A DNA stretch of 64,000 bases from positions 6,050,119 to 6,114,118 of the forward strand of contig WMCF01000030.1 of NCBI GenBank assembly GCA_009792885.1. The letters are read 5' to 3'. A program made the position numbers and the translations under genes. The notes under the pieces are model-generated. The model was not told the DNA's origin. It was given only the letters and a program-made list of their open reading frames with translations, and ran no database searches. The stretch is from Eremophila alpestris peregrina (taxonomy: Eukaryota; Chordata; Aves; Passeriformes; Alaudidae). Every line of letters starts with the position of its first letter. The stretch's first letter is position 1. Positions 48,832 through 60,117 of this stretch are shown here, in pieces.

Positions 48832-48969
48832 CACACCCAGACATGATGAGTATAAAATATACTGAAAATGAAAAAAATACTTTGTCTCCAGCTGAAAAAG
48901 AGAGTTTAAGGGGTACAGCATCCTTCATAGCCACAAGTATGTCAAGTGAATATTTCCAAAGTCAACAAG
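48832..48969 (+). CDS. Possible internal exon, unverified
   Basis: Acceptor-like TTATGTTTACAG ends at 48831, and a strong donor (CAACAAG then gtaaat) follows 48969. The 138-nt segment is open in the frame ending CAA CAA G and would be a symmetric phase 1-1 exon of 46 codons. Its peptide includes TLSPAEKESLRGTASFIATS then MSSEYFQSQQ, rich in Ser, Thr and Glu and not low complexity. I do not recognise the protein. The acceptor's pyrimidine tract is weak, and chance open frames of this size are common here. Confidence 0.18.
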
Positions 48970-49272
48970 GTAAATACAAGGCAAGTTCTCATAATACAGT
49001 AGGCCTGGTTTAGAGGTTAAGTACTCCACAGGTCTTCAAGATTAACAACACTCAGTGGTTAAAAAAATCTATCCAAGTGGAAGCTTTCACTAAAATTCCT
49101 TCCTTTTACACCTGCTTCCACTTCAAATTTCATTTAGTCAAGGCAGCCTCTACTGTTCCTCTCAAGTGCTCATCCTATTTCTGAGAATAGCTTTCAATAC
49201 AGGGAAGAATGTTGAGAAATATTTGATTATAGGGATTCTCTGCAGAAGATTGAGTCTTCAAACTACAAGAAT

Positions 49273-49470
49273 TTCTCGTGGTTTAACCTCAGCTGGCAAC
49301 TAAGTACCACACAAATGCTTACTTACTCCACCCCACAAAACAAACAGAAAAAAAAAAAAATGGGAGCATAATTAACAAAAAAACCCCCAAACAACCTAAT
49401 ATCCATGGGTTGAGATAAAAGTATAGTTTTAATTAAGAGAAAAGTAAAAGAAATAGAAATCATAAAGGTC
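49273..49470 (-). mobile_element. LTR end fragment, family A-like, minus strand
   Basis: On the plus strand it begins TCTCGTGGTTTAACCTCAGC followed by TGGCAACTAAGTACCACACA, the same terminal phrase as the family A LTRs. It continues to CCATGGGTTGAGATAAAAGT and an A-rich stretch. The middle and far end (TATA region, U3) are missing, and the downstream boundary near 49470 is approximate. Confidence 0.75.
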
Positions 49471-50779
49471 TTTGTAAAGGAATTTTTTCCTTCCTTTCTG
49501 CATGTCAGAATTCTGACCATACTGGTTATAATAAAAAATAAAAGTGTATATAAAAAATACATATATGGGAACATATATATGTATATATAAAATTCTGTCA
49601 AATATCAAAAGAAAATATAAACTGTATTATAGATTTTGGTTAGTTGCAATATGTTATTAAAAGCATGTAATTTCAGCTGCACACTTTACAAACCAGATCT
49701 CATTTTCACCTAACATCTTCAGATAAACACATTAGCAGAAATGAGTGCAGATCTAATAAGTGTGCTCTGGAAATTTCATCCACCAACCTCTAAAGACCCC
49801 GTAGAACAAGGTAGATCAGTTTTATGGGTGTAGTAGGATATAGAGGATAAGAGCTTGCACAGTCAGTCTCTCTCATGACTCCAGCAACATACTTTTCCCA
49901 ACTGATTTCAGCCTAATGCAGTGATAGAAATACTAGAAATCCAGATAGTGGCTTAAAATAACTTACTGAATATTTTTCTGTAACAATTTAAAATTAGGAT
50001 AGAAAAAAACAGATTAAAATCTCTTTGCGTGTTATCTAAAACTTCTGATTTTTCTAACCTATCATGGCCTAATTTTCCATTTTTTTCATTAATTTCAACT
50101 ATATAATTAAAATACATTAATTCCTATGAGACCTTAAACGTAGTATTTCATTTTCCTGGAACAATTATGCAGTCACATTTCTCTTACCTATCCTTCCCAA
50201 GTAAAGAATGTTGACTTCTTAGCAATTTTAAACCACAGTTGTTCACTTTGATGATTAAAATTAATCACTGAAGTATTTTAAAGACAATTTCAATGAAGTC
50301 TTATTTATCTTACAACTCTTGCTTTGAAGAACAATTTTCAAACTGCATGTGATTAACAAATATTCCAATTGTTACAAATACTAAATCATAGAATAATAAT
50401 TGGGATAGATTTTGTACTTTCTTAAACATATAATGGCTGTCCTTCTTTCCTATGGTGAAATTTGACCAAGGAGCTTATACACTGCAATATCATATCATAA
50501 CAGTAGGAAGAAAATTTCCCTTGATATGGCCCTAAATGCAAAAACCCACCAATGGTTTTATATATAAATTCTTTTCATACAGGAAAAAAAAAAGTGCGCA
50601 AACAAGCAAAATTCAGAACTTCAGTTCCCCATCTGACTTTAATTTTGTTTGCTTGTGAGATGCTTTATGCTTTAGGTTCTTTTTGGAAAGGCATATAGTA
50701 CTTTTTATTTTGTAATACAAAATTCCAAATTATTCACATAAAGATCTTTTTTCCTCTGAGTTGTGATCCTAAATAATTT

Positions 50780-50804
50780 AAATAATAATAAATAATAATA
50801 AAAT
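50780..50804 (+). repeat. (AAT)n microsatellite
   Basis: AATAATAATAAATAATAATA and neighbouring units form a short interrupted trinucleotide repeat. Confidence 0.8.
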
Positions 50805-53207
50805 CTGTTAAATATTTTTTAAAATAAAATTTAAACGTTTCTCTTGTGATTTAAGTTTGATAGCTTTTCTTTTCCCTGAGCTGAGGAGTCCCTTCATTAG
50901 AGTCGCTTCCATGACATTGTCAAAATTTGAACTCTTAGTCTTCAATAAGACATCTGTTGATCTTTATCCCAAGATACATAGAGAAAATTATTGAAAAGAC
51001 AGCATTCCCATACATCTGGACTACTATATAACATTGTCCTTCTTAGGACATGGTCTGTCATTACCTGCAGAAGAAAATAATGAAGTGACTTCCATTTTAT
51101 GGGCCACTTGGGTCTCTGGTGAAAGCACTATAGCTGGAGTACCAGTTCATTCTTTCATCACTCTTTATAGCTGCTGATATTTCAGGGTGGTGTGGGGTGT
51201 GTCCATTGTTCACTCTTTGGCAGCAGTATTAGCCTGAGTTTTGACTGTTTGCATTGTCATCCTTCCAAAATTTCCCCAAAGAGAAAAAGTCAACTTTGTA
51301 AAACAGGGACAGCTTGCACTTTAGGGAAAAAGAGAATAGAATTTTGTAGGCCAGTTAAAGTAACTGTCATGCAATACCATTCCCTCAGCTGAATCTCAAA
51401 GATTGATACAAGCAATACTACTGTGCAGTTCCTTGTAAACATAGAAGTGTATTTCAAATGGAAAGGATCAGGAAACAAAATGTAAGGATTTCAACACATT
51501 CTGACCAGGACATTCAAAACAGCTTTTCTAAACTCTTTTGCAATTATTTCTATAAAAACATGATGTTATTTGATTTAGAATGGTTATAGAATTAGCTCTA
51601 TTATCTCATTGCTGCATGTCCTTAAGTACTTACATATTCAAAGGTTTTTCTCGTCACGTAACAGAAATTAAAAAGTAAATTTTATATTTTAAACTGTGTC
51701 TCTGGATTGGCTAAGAGACAGAAGAATACATGTTTGAAAAGTGAACTAACAGTCATACTATCTGGACAGTTCCAGTGATTAAGGAAAATACCATTTTTTT
51801 TATACAGTATATCAGTTACAGAGTACAGAAGTAATTCTGTCATGCTTAACTGCAGTTATTAATCTGCCAGAGACAATCGTTTGAATATCAACTAACTGCA
51901 AATATTCGGTAGGCTGTTGAACCTGGTGCAGCAGTTTACTGCCAATTTTAGACAAACATGCTGTAAATTAATAGTGGCTTAAGAGGAAAGTCAGACTATG
52001 GAGCTGATAGCATGGAAAACTGAAATTTCAGATGTCAGTCTCTGCATAGCCAACACTGGGATGCGGAAATTTTATTTATATAGAGCATATCAAGTGTTCA
52101 GAATCTAGCTCTGGAAAGATGATTCTAGCCTAGATGAGCTTAAGCAAACACAAATTAGAGTTTGATTTTAAGGCACTATTCTTTATCTAGGAAAACTTAC
52201 AGAGAGAAGCCTCATGACCAAAAGGGCAAATACAAGACTAGAAATAAAGAAGTAAAAGCATAACTGATTAGAAAGAAAGTTAAATTTAATCTTTCTCCCA
52301 TGATGAATGATGGTATGTCTCTTTCTTTGAGTGATAAAAGTCACAAGAGTGACAATTTTTCTACTATTATTGTATTTTGCCAAAGAATTTAGAAAAATAT
52401 GTAACAGATAAGATTTCTGGTTTTTAGAACTTTCCTGTATACTTTCCCCCAGGTTAAGGTCTGTTCTGTTTTACTTTTTTTCTACTGAGTGTTTTAGAAA
52501 AGAAAACAGAAAAGAAATGCTTTGGTCAAGAATTATGCACATGTGAAATAAACCAGGAATACAAAATAATGAAGTTAGGAGCGAGAAAAATTTTGGTACA
52601 GTTTCATAGATATCGTATGTATCTATAATGAAAGCAATCAGTCAAATACTGTAGATCACTGTGAGGTTCATCTTTTCTAAAGAACTTTGAAAACATTTCT
52701 TTAGAACCCAAATCTAATCTAAAACTTTTTCTGGCAACCACACTGTTTGTGAACCATGAAACCATGACCTACAATAATTGTTCTGGAAGCTGTGCAAATA
52801 CTTTCCATTTCCAGAATCTTGGATATATCAGAAAAAGAAATAGCTGTTGGTTTATCTGACAGATCTTTCCAGGTGACACAGTTCATTTTGAATAAATATG
52901 TTTTAAAAATGAATAATCAAAGAAAGAAAAAGGAATTGACAGAATAGAAAAAACAAGACTTTAATGATGGTATGGAAGTAAAAGCCTAGAACATACATGT
53001 CTATGAAATATAAAAACTATAATATGAAATTATATTTTCTGTGATACTGTGCAAGATATACTGTAGATATACAGTTGTATGCACTTAATTAAAAATTGAC
53101 TTAAGGGAAAACCACAATTGAATGATTTGTTGCACAGAGCTGCATTCAAGTTATTTGGTCCCCTGTAGGAAAGAGAGGTTATTCCTCTGTTTTTTCTCTA
53201 GTCCTCC

Positions 53208-53212
53208 TCAGC
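53208..53212 (+). repeat. Target site duplication, left
   Basis: TCAGC immediately before the LTR at 53213; the identical partner is 53987-53991. Confidence 0.85.
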
Positions 53213-53986
53213 TGTTGGGGGTTAGGTTTGGTGGGTTTTTTTGGTTTTTTTGTTTGTTTTGCCATTTGGAATTTTTTCCCTCAAGTTGTTAAGACACTAA
53301 AGACTGAGTGATTGTCGGTACTTAATGAAAGACAAAAGAAACCAGGGAAGGAAAGACTGAAGGGACGGGGAGCTGGGGGGTGGGCACTTTTCCCCTTGGC
53401 ACCGAGGAGAGAGGACACCAGGCTTTTTGGCTTTGCTGTGAGAGGATTTTCACTGTCACCATCGACTCCACTCCTGGGAAAACCTACCACCATCTCCTCG
53501 TGTGCCCGGGGATTTCTGAGCTCGCCTCCTGCCCCGCTGGAGTGGGCCCGACCCTGTCCTGCCATCGCTTGGAGGCTTTTGCCTACACTGACCTCATACC
53601 CCTTTGCTCAGCCGGGATATCTCTGCTGCTTCAGTCACCACTGCAGGACTGCTCGTCTGCTTCATCACCAACCCAGGATCTTCCACTGTTACAACTTGGT
53701 GCCTCAGAGCCACTGGGGATCAGGCTGCCCTGGAATTTGTGGTCCCTCGAAGTTCTTGGTTTCTGTCTTATTATTAATGCTGTAGTTGCTTGTTTGTTTG
53801 TTTGCTTGTTTTGTTAGATGCATATATAAGTAAAAAAACCTGTTATTCCCATTCCCACATCTTTTTGCCTAAGAGCCCCTTAATTTCAAATTTACAATAA
53901 TTTGGTGGGAGGGGGTTTGCATTCTCCATTGCAAGGGGAGAGCACTGGCTTCCCCTAGCAGATACCTGTCTTTTCAAACCAAGACA
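53213..53986. mobile_element. Complete solo LTR with 5-bp target duplication
   Basis: A 774-bp element starting TGTTGGGGGTTAGG and ending TTTTCAAACCAAGACA (TG...CA), flanked on both sides by TCAGC. Its centre is GC-rich, with several CpGs, and contains GAGAGGATTTTCACTGTCAC, ACCACCATCTCCTCGTG and GCTCGTCTGCTTCATCACCA. A (TTTG)n run lies near 53790-53815, and a TATATAAG word follows at 53823-53830. I could not fix the transcriptional orientation. A 5-bp duplication fits ERVL-type or some ERVK-type integration. Open frames across it (157, 145 and 94 codons) are incidental. Confidence 0.85.
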
Positions 53987-53991
53987 TCAGC
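53987..53991 (+). repeat. Target site duplication, right
   Basis: TCAGC immediately after the LTR end at 53986, identical to the left copy. Confidence 0.85.
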
Positions 53992-54487
53992 CTTTTTTGT
54001 TTTTCTTAAGCAAGTAATTATTTTAAATTCTCTATTTTGACAATAAATTAATGACAATATAAGTACAAGATCTTACTGAGCAGTGCTGCTTGTAGTCAAT
54101 AATGAGTTAGACTACTATAAACCAAAACCACTTCTATTAATTAAGGAGGCATAATTTAGCCATTGCAGGAGGCTGTCCATGATTAATGGATAGAAATCAG
54201 GAGTATTAATTTCTTAAAAAAATATTTCCAAGATCTTTAACATCTTGAAAGTCATTAGGCATAGTGTAGTTTTATACACACAGTCATAATTCATGTTGTA
54301 TAGCATTTCCTCTCAAGGTCTTTAACTCAAACACATTTTTTTTTAAAAAACATCACAACAGAGCACAGCAACAAAACAAAAACTGTGTGGAGATTTTATT
54401 AGAAAGGCAAATTTGGTCTTTATTTTCCTATTTTCAGTCAGCAACTTGCAACAGACACAGGTATAAAGACAGTAGTAAATAAGAACA

Positions 54488-54507
54488 TTCTTTATTGTAA
54501 TAAAGAA
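54488..54507. repeat. Perfect short palindrome
   Basis: TTCTTTATT and AATAAAGAA flank a 2-nt centre (9-bp stem). Confidence 0.75.
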
Positions 54508-55198
54508 CCTGTGTTTCAGCACATGACGTCTGTGGCAGAACTTGCTATATCAGCATCTCATGCAAAAATAATAATGGATTTTTCCCCAGTTACATCAATT
54601 ACATAATTATTCTTGAATTATTATTCACTTATGGGAGGGTATAGCATCATGATTTTTGGTCTTGCCTGAAAAGAATAGCTTTAGACAGCTCACTTTCCAG
54701 AGAATTCTTCATTTTCAGTTGGTGTGATATCACACAGTCTATACCAAGTGTCCTTTAGAAAGCCAGCATGAAGATTTATTTTTCATCATTTTTTTATATT
54801 GACCACAGGCCATAGCTATGCTCATCACCAGTGCATTTCATCTTCACATCCCACAGGACCTTCCTTCTCAGATGTACCAAGTTATTTATCTTCATTCTGT
54901 GGTTGAAATCTAATGTGAATCACTCATCTGTGTTCTTTAACACAGCTTGACCAGGCTGGCTGTGACATAACTAGAGCATCAAATCAGGAAGCCTTGGCAT
55001 TCTATTAAAGTAGGTCTATATTGCATTTAGAATATGTAAAAAGAAGGGGCAAATAGTGGGAAAAATTGGGGAGAAGGAAAAGGAAATATAAGTTTTTTTA
55101 AATTATTTATGGTGGAGTTTTAGTATTTTGAAAATGAAAATTACAATTATCTAACTCCCAGATTGATCTTAATGCATAAACTGTTCAATTTTCCATGA

Positions 55199-55236
55199 GG
55201 CTTAAACCGCATGGAAAGGCTTAAACCGCATGGAAA
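55199..55236 (+). repeat. Perfect 19-bp tandem duplication
   Basis: GGCTTAAACCGCATGGAAA occurs twice without mismatch (55199-55217, 55218-55236). Each copy retains a CpG, which suggests a recent event. Confidence 0.9.
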
Positions 55237-58200
55237 CCTGTTTAAGTTGAACGTAAAACTTACTGATTTTGCAAAGTTCTCATGCCCATTTTGTCCTTAT
55301 CCCATTTATACAAATCCTTTATAGCACATTTGATTTCAGTGAAGACTAGCACATTTGCAGTTCTGTTACTGACCACAAAACTTGTGCTTTCATATTTCTT
55401 TTTTATTTCTTCCTTCTTCTTCCACTTACTTCAAAGAGTTAGGATATTTTTCATGTCGTAGAGGTAATTCACACATTTGAAGAAGGAAAACAGAAGAGGA
55501 TGTTTTTCTCTAATTTTTTTTTGTTATTTTATTAGCTGTATACTACACTTGAAATATTTTCCCATCATATTACAGAAAATATTATTTGCCAGTTTTTCTT
55601 TATGTTTCTTAGAAGAAAATGGGAGCTTGTTGTTCCTGTTCTGCTCTCTGACATCTGTAGTAAGCTGACTTTTCTGAGTATACTCACACAAAAGGATAGT
55701 GATGGGCCCCCACTGTGGACCTAGACGCATGTTCACACCCCAGTTATACAATATCATATCAAATTTCTTGACTGATCAAAACCCCAGCAGATACTCTGAA
55801 ATATCATCACACAGAATTTACTTTGCAGTCAGAAATAGCATGGTGTAAATACCACAAATACCTTTTCTTCCATTATATGGTAGAAGTGTTCCTACAGATT
55901 CAAACTCTTTTTCATCATTATTTATACTGTGCATTTTAAGACCTGCAATTACTTTCTGACATACATTCCAGGCCTTTCTGCAAACACTCATTACTGGCTC
56001 TTTAAGTTTAAAATTCAATACTCTGGACTGCTTTTATTTTATAATATCATTTCTTCTGATTTAATGACCACTAGGCCACTACAGTGCTTGAAACAACTAT
56101 GTTATTTTAGCAAGTGTATTTATGCAGAGAAGTCATATTTCTCCAAGCTTTAAGAACATAGTAAATTATGTACAACAAAAAAGTGTTTATATAAAATAAG
56201 TGAAAAGTTTAACGAAAAACGCCTACATTAAAAAAGAACAACAAACAAACCCATGCACAAAGAAAAGAGATTATATCAAGGTCTATAAAAGGTAGGAAAA
56301 GCATCGTTTTTCTCTTGAGGTAGAAGAGTATTTATTCATAAAAATTATTTCAATGAAGAAGTAGTCTACAAACTCTACCTTCATTGCTGTGTAGTAGAAT
56401 ACTAAACTACATTCAGAGGCTAGAAACCACCTCAGGCAGAAAAACCTGCTCATGATGCTATCAAAGGTGTCTCCCTGTTCCATTCTGTTGAACAGGAAAC
56501 CTGGGCACTTGCTGTAAAGGTCTGCTCTCTACAGCACTGACACTTTTGCTGACATGAAGTACTTAGATTAGGCAGACCCTGTTCTGGTAGACTGAGTGGT
56601 CTGTGGTCTTTGCTAGGAAGTGGTAGGCAGATAGATGCAGTGAGACTGAGATTGGTGTTTTACAGCAACTCCAGGGTCTATCCATCTGGACACTCCTCAG
56701 CAAGACTGCCCAAATCACCAGGCAGCTGCTGTAAGAAGAAAAATTGATTTAAGTAATTTTGAGGTGCTGAAGACTAGACCTGTGGTTCAAAAACTGCATT
56801 CTTTCAGGCTGCTCTTAGGTTATATACTTAAAGCCTATTCACCACAAAAGTACGGAAAAGACAAGACAGAAGAAGAGCTCCAATAACCTGAGTCCTGCAA
56901 ACAGACCACCCTGACTTGGCCACTCCTTCCAAAGGAGTCAAAGAGGGAGCAACCAGCCCTGTGCCCAACTGTGAAATCTACTTGGAGGAGTAGATTATTG
57001 CCTAACAAGGTACAGGGCATGGTAGGTGAGGCTGGGAAAAAGTATTTTGGGACTGTGAAAAGCTAATGGAATGTTTCTTGAGACAATATAGAAGCAAAAG
57101 CAGTAAAAGGAGGGATAAGAGTGGAAAGACAGGGGAAAGAGGATAAAGAGGCTGGTGAGATACAAGCAGGGGGCAGTGAGTCCTTGTGCCCAGACATATC
57201 TGCACCAGCCAGTGCAACCTCTCCTTGCCCTTCTAAATAAACTCCATCAGGAGGGTTTAATGAGCAAGAGCTTCCCATTTGCCACACCTATGTGAGAGGG
57301 ATGAGCACCCACTCTACCACAGTGTTGAGTGTGAGATGGGTGCCAATACCAGGAGACTCTGGGTTGTGTGAACTTTTCCTTGGGTTACCTTAATTTTCTG
57401 CATGTGCATGTGTAATTCATAAACATATTTCAAGCAGTAGAAGCTGGCACAAGAGTGAATTCCAGCTATAAGGGAGATGAGAAATCTGGAGGGAATGGTG
57501 TGGAGACAAAGTCTCTGCAGGTCACATACAGCAGAGACCATAGGGCAGAGCTGCTATCTCAGAAACGTGAGCCTGAGTCTCCGGTTCTGGGGACACTGTA
57601 GGTCTGGAGCAGCTCCTGGAAACAGTTGTTCCTGTTTGTAAATGTAAATGTGACAAGAGCAGCTGGAGTGGAGCTGCAGTCTCAGAGGTTCACATGGCCC
57701 TGGCACCACTGACTGGGCAGATGGGATCTAGAGGTAGCTGCTGAGGAATCTGGCTGTTGTGGACTGAACACTGCGAGTACTCCCCATGGAAAATGGGTGT
57801 GTAATTGTTTGCTGTTGTAATGTCAATGAGTTGATAATTCATCAAGCACTGAATAAGTTGATCAATGTTTTTGGTTTTCTATGTACTAATTAGGAGTGAG
57901 AAATCTTCCCTTAAAATGCAGCTTCAAAAGTCTTGAAAGGAGTAACTTTTAGAAGTAACATTCAATCTATTTACTTGACAGACCTGAATGGCAGCTTTTT
58001 ACTGGTGGTTTTTCATGATTTAGTAGTGATATCTGCACTATGATTCAGCACTAAGAATTTAACCACTCTGTGTAAATATTTCAGTCATATAATAATTTGT
58101 TATTTCAACAAGAATGTTTCATTAGGTTGATTGTCCTCTGACAGCAGCAATCAGTAATACTCAGCATTATCTTTTGGATTAATAAATGCTTGCATTTCTC

Positions 58201-59047
58201 TTGGTATTATAAAGTGCCATCTAAACATCTATGTGTTTCTAAATAGATTTTGGCCAAGTAATTTTCGATTCAATCAATGATGCTTCAAGCTAATAATATA
58301 AAACATTAGGAAAATCAGTCACTAGCCTTCTAGTTAAGGTGATAGTGTATCCTAAAGGATTTGTTAGTTTAAAAAAAATCCATAAAAGTTAAATGCATTT
58401 TGGCCAGCTAATAAACTTTGTTAGTTTATGACTATTAGAGACCAGATTTCAGATATGTAGCCATAAATTTTGCACTTTAATAATTTCTACAAAACCATTT
58501 TTGTCCCCTTGATAAAGTCTTACAGAGACTGAGATCAGTTTCCTGCAAGTGCATTCTAATTTTGGAAAAAATGCCTTCAAAACTATTGATAGTCCTTGAC
58601 TAAACAATTCTAATGTGGTTTGGATTAGATCCTCTACTCTCTACATATGCAAATATTAATTAAGGTAAATTTGAAAAAAAATTGTATATTTGACAAGTTA
58701 GATACATAACAATGTTGAAAAATACTTTCTATTTTGTTTCTCAAACGAGAATGAGTGAGTATTGATATACTGTAGGTGCTAGTGTTGATTGTCTGAGACA
58801 TTCATGGTTAAAAAAAAATCAATATAACAAAAACCAACAGGATATTTCAATGATTCAATCATTAATTCAGAAAATACCCAAAATTCTGAAAGAGAACCTA
58901 TATTTTACGAAGCTGTATTATTTAGAGCTTTTTCCTTTCCATTGTATATGGTCTGACAATAGTTATAAGAATACCATAAGAAAACACTTGCTTAATTTTA
59001 GTCTCATATAATACCAGGCTAATTAGTCTTTGGAAAAAAAAAAAATG

Positions 59048-59112
59048 AAAGTCCAACCAGCAACCATGGCACTATTAACACCATGCTCTCATCCACTGAG
59101 CTAATCCCAGTT
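59048..59112 (-). pseudogene. tRNA-Ile-derived relic (tRNA pseudogene or SINE head)
   Basis: On the minus strand this reads like tRNA-Ile(AAU). The A box is TTAGCTCAGTGG (plus 59093-59104), then come GAGCATGGTG, an anticodon loop TTAATAG with anticodon AAT, TGCCATGG, and a degraded B box GGTTGGACTTT (plus 59048-59058, consensus GGTTCGANNCC). The A-B spacing equals that of the true tRNA. The acceptor and T stems are lost, so it is not a working tRNA. T12 follows it on the minus strand (plus 59034-59045), like a Pol III terminator. Songbirds have a tRNA-Ile-headed SINE, but I see no CR1-like tail here, so a tRNA pseudogene is equally possible. Confidence 0.7.
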
Positions 59113-59607
59113 GTTAATACCACACCTTAAAAATGAAACCAACAGTGGGAAGAGCTGGCTTTTGGTAACAGGGGCATTGATGTCCCCAGGCACAGCAAGG
59201 GATGATCCAGGGCCTAGGGCCAGCTGGGGTCAAGAGGAGATGGGACTGGTGACCAGCTTCCCTGAAATATTGCTGGGGGAAAGGATGGGTGGCTAGCCTC
59301 AAACAGAGTCCTGGGCTATGAGCAGGGGTGGGGAGAAGCTCTAGGTGTGCTGGACAGGGACAGCAAGGTCCAGCAGTTCCCTCAGAACCCTGGGCTGTTT
59401 TGGAGCTACAAGAGCATTAGCCATTTAGCAAGACTAAATTGAGTACATCATTTATGAACTTGTCTGTGTTGTCAAGTGGATTAAGTTATTGATGAATGCA
59501 TTTGAGAAGTGTCTTGAAAAATTTATCTTATTGTATATGTTACTAAAATTATATATATGATAATAAAGCAAAAAAAAAATTAAGAGTCAGTATTTCTACT
59601 CACAGAT
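59113..59607. other. Unassigned, partly GC-rich sequence
   Basis: The interval 59150-59400 is GC-rich (GGGCCTAGGGCCAGCTGGGG and similar) and stands out from AT-rich flanks. No repeat family or gene is recognised. Short open frames (61 and 62 codons) on both strands reflect the composition. Confidence 0.4.
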
Positions 59608-60117
59608 TGTGGTAGTCAGCAAGACAGTCAAGACACACAAAATGCCTCTTTAAAAACCTTCAGAGGGTTCAAGTACCAGGACTTTATTGTCTACCAGTCT
59701 TCCATATCAATTAGCAGGCTTCACACACCAGCACCTTGTTATCTAACACTCTCAATCTTGTTTCCCAAAGTCAGCTCCAAGCAGCTCTCAGGATCAGTCC
59801 ATTTATGTCAGCAGCCAGTCCAGTCAGTTCTCCTTCTTCTCTCTTCCTTCTCACAGCTCCAGGTCACTGCATCCTGGCCCAGGTACAAAGTCTCACCTTA
59901 TCTGTCCCTTACACAACCTCCTGTCCCTGGAGCTTCACAGCACAGCAGCAGGCTCCAACTGAGCTCCAAGTGCAACAAAACCCCTCCCAGCCAGCTCACT
60001 CTTTATCACACCCATAGCTGGGAGAACAAGGCTGTTCCTACTCTGGGATAATTAACACAGCTGCAATACATCAGCCACAAGATTACCTTTAGCACTTACT
60101 CTATTTATCTCCCCACA
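59608..60117 (-). mobile_element. Probable ERV solo LTR, minus strand
   Basis: About 510 bp bounded on the plus strand by TGTGGTAGTCAGC and ATCTCCCCACA. In minus orientation it runs TGTGGGGAGATAAATAGAG, a GC-richer body, a weak TATA-like ACATAAATGG (plus 59800-59809), then AATAAAG (plus 59682-59688) followed by TCCTGGTACTTGAACC, and a TG...CA end. The order fits U3, R and U5. No target duplication is visible, so the boundaries may be off by tens of bases. The family was not identified. Confidence 0.5.

Larger units (their letters stand above)
46496..49272. other. Unique AT-rich non-coding sequence
   Basis: No gene or known element is assigned apart from a local tandem duplication (47451-47514) and an exon-like segment (48832-48969). 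Confidence 0.5.
49471..53212. other. Unique AT-rich non-coding sequence
   Basis: No gene or element is recognised in 3.7 kb. It has short (TA)- and (AAT)-type simple repeats (for example 50780-50804). Confidence 0.55.
53987..59047. other. Unique non-coding sequence with a GC-richer core
   Basis: No gene is recognised. The stretch 56480-57790 is clearly GC-richer than its flanks and has no element I can assign. Also present are a palindrome (54488-54507) and a 19-bp tandem duplication (55199-55236). Confidence 0.45.

Noticed and set aside
53312..53817. 157- and 145-codon frames
   Set aside because: Both lie within the GC-rich centre of the solo LTR at 53213-53986 in different frames.
55862..56018. 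Exon-like minus-strand segment with donor AAAAG|gtattt
   Set aside because: No convincing acceptor; upstream sequence is A-rich, not pyrimidine-rich.
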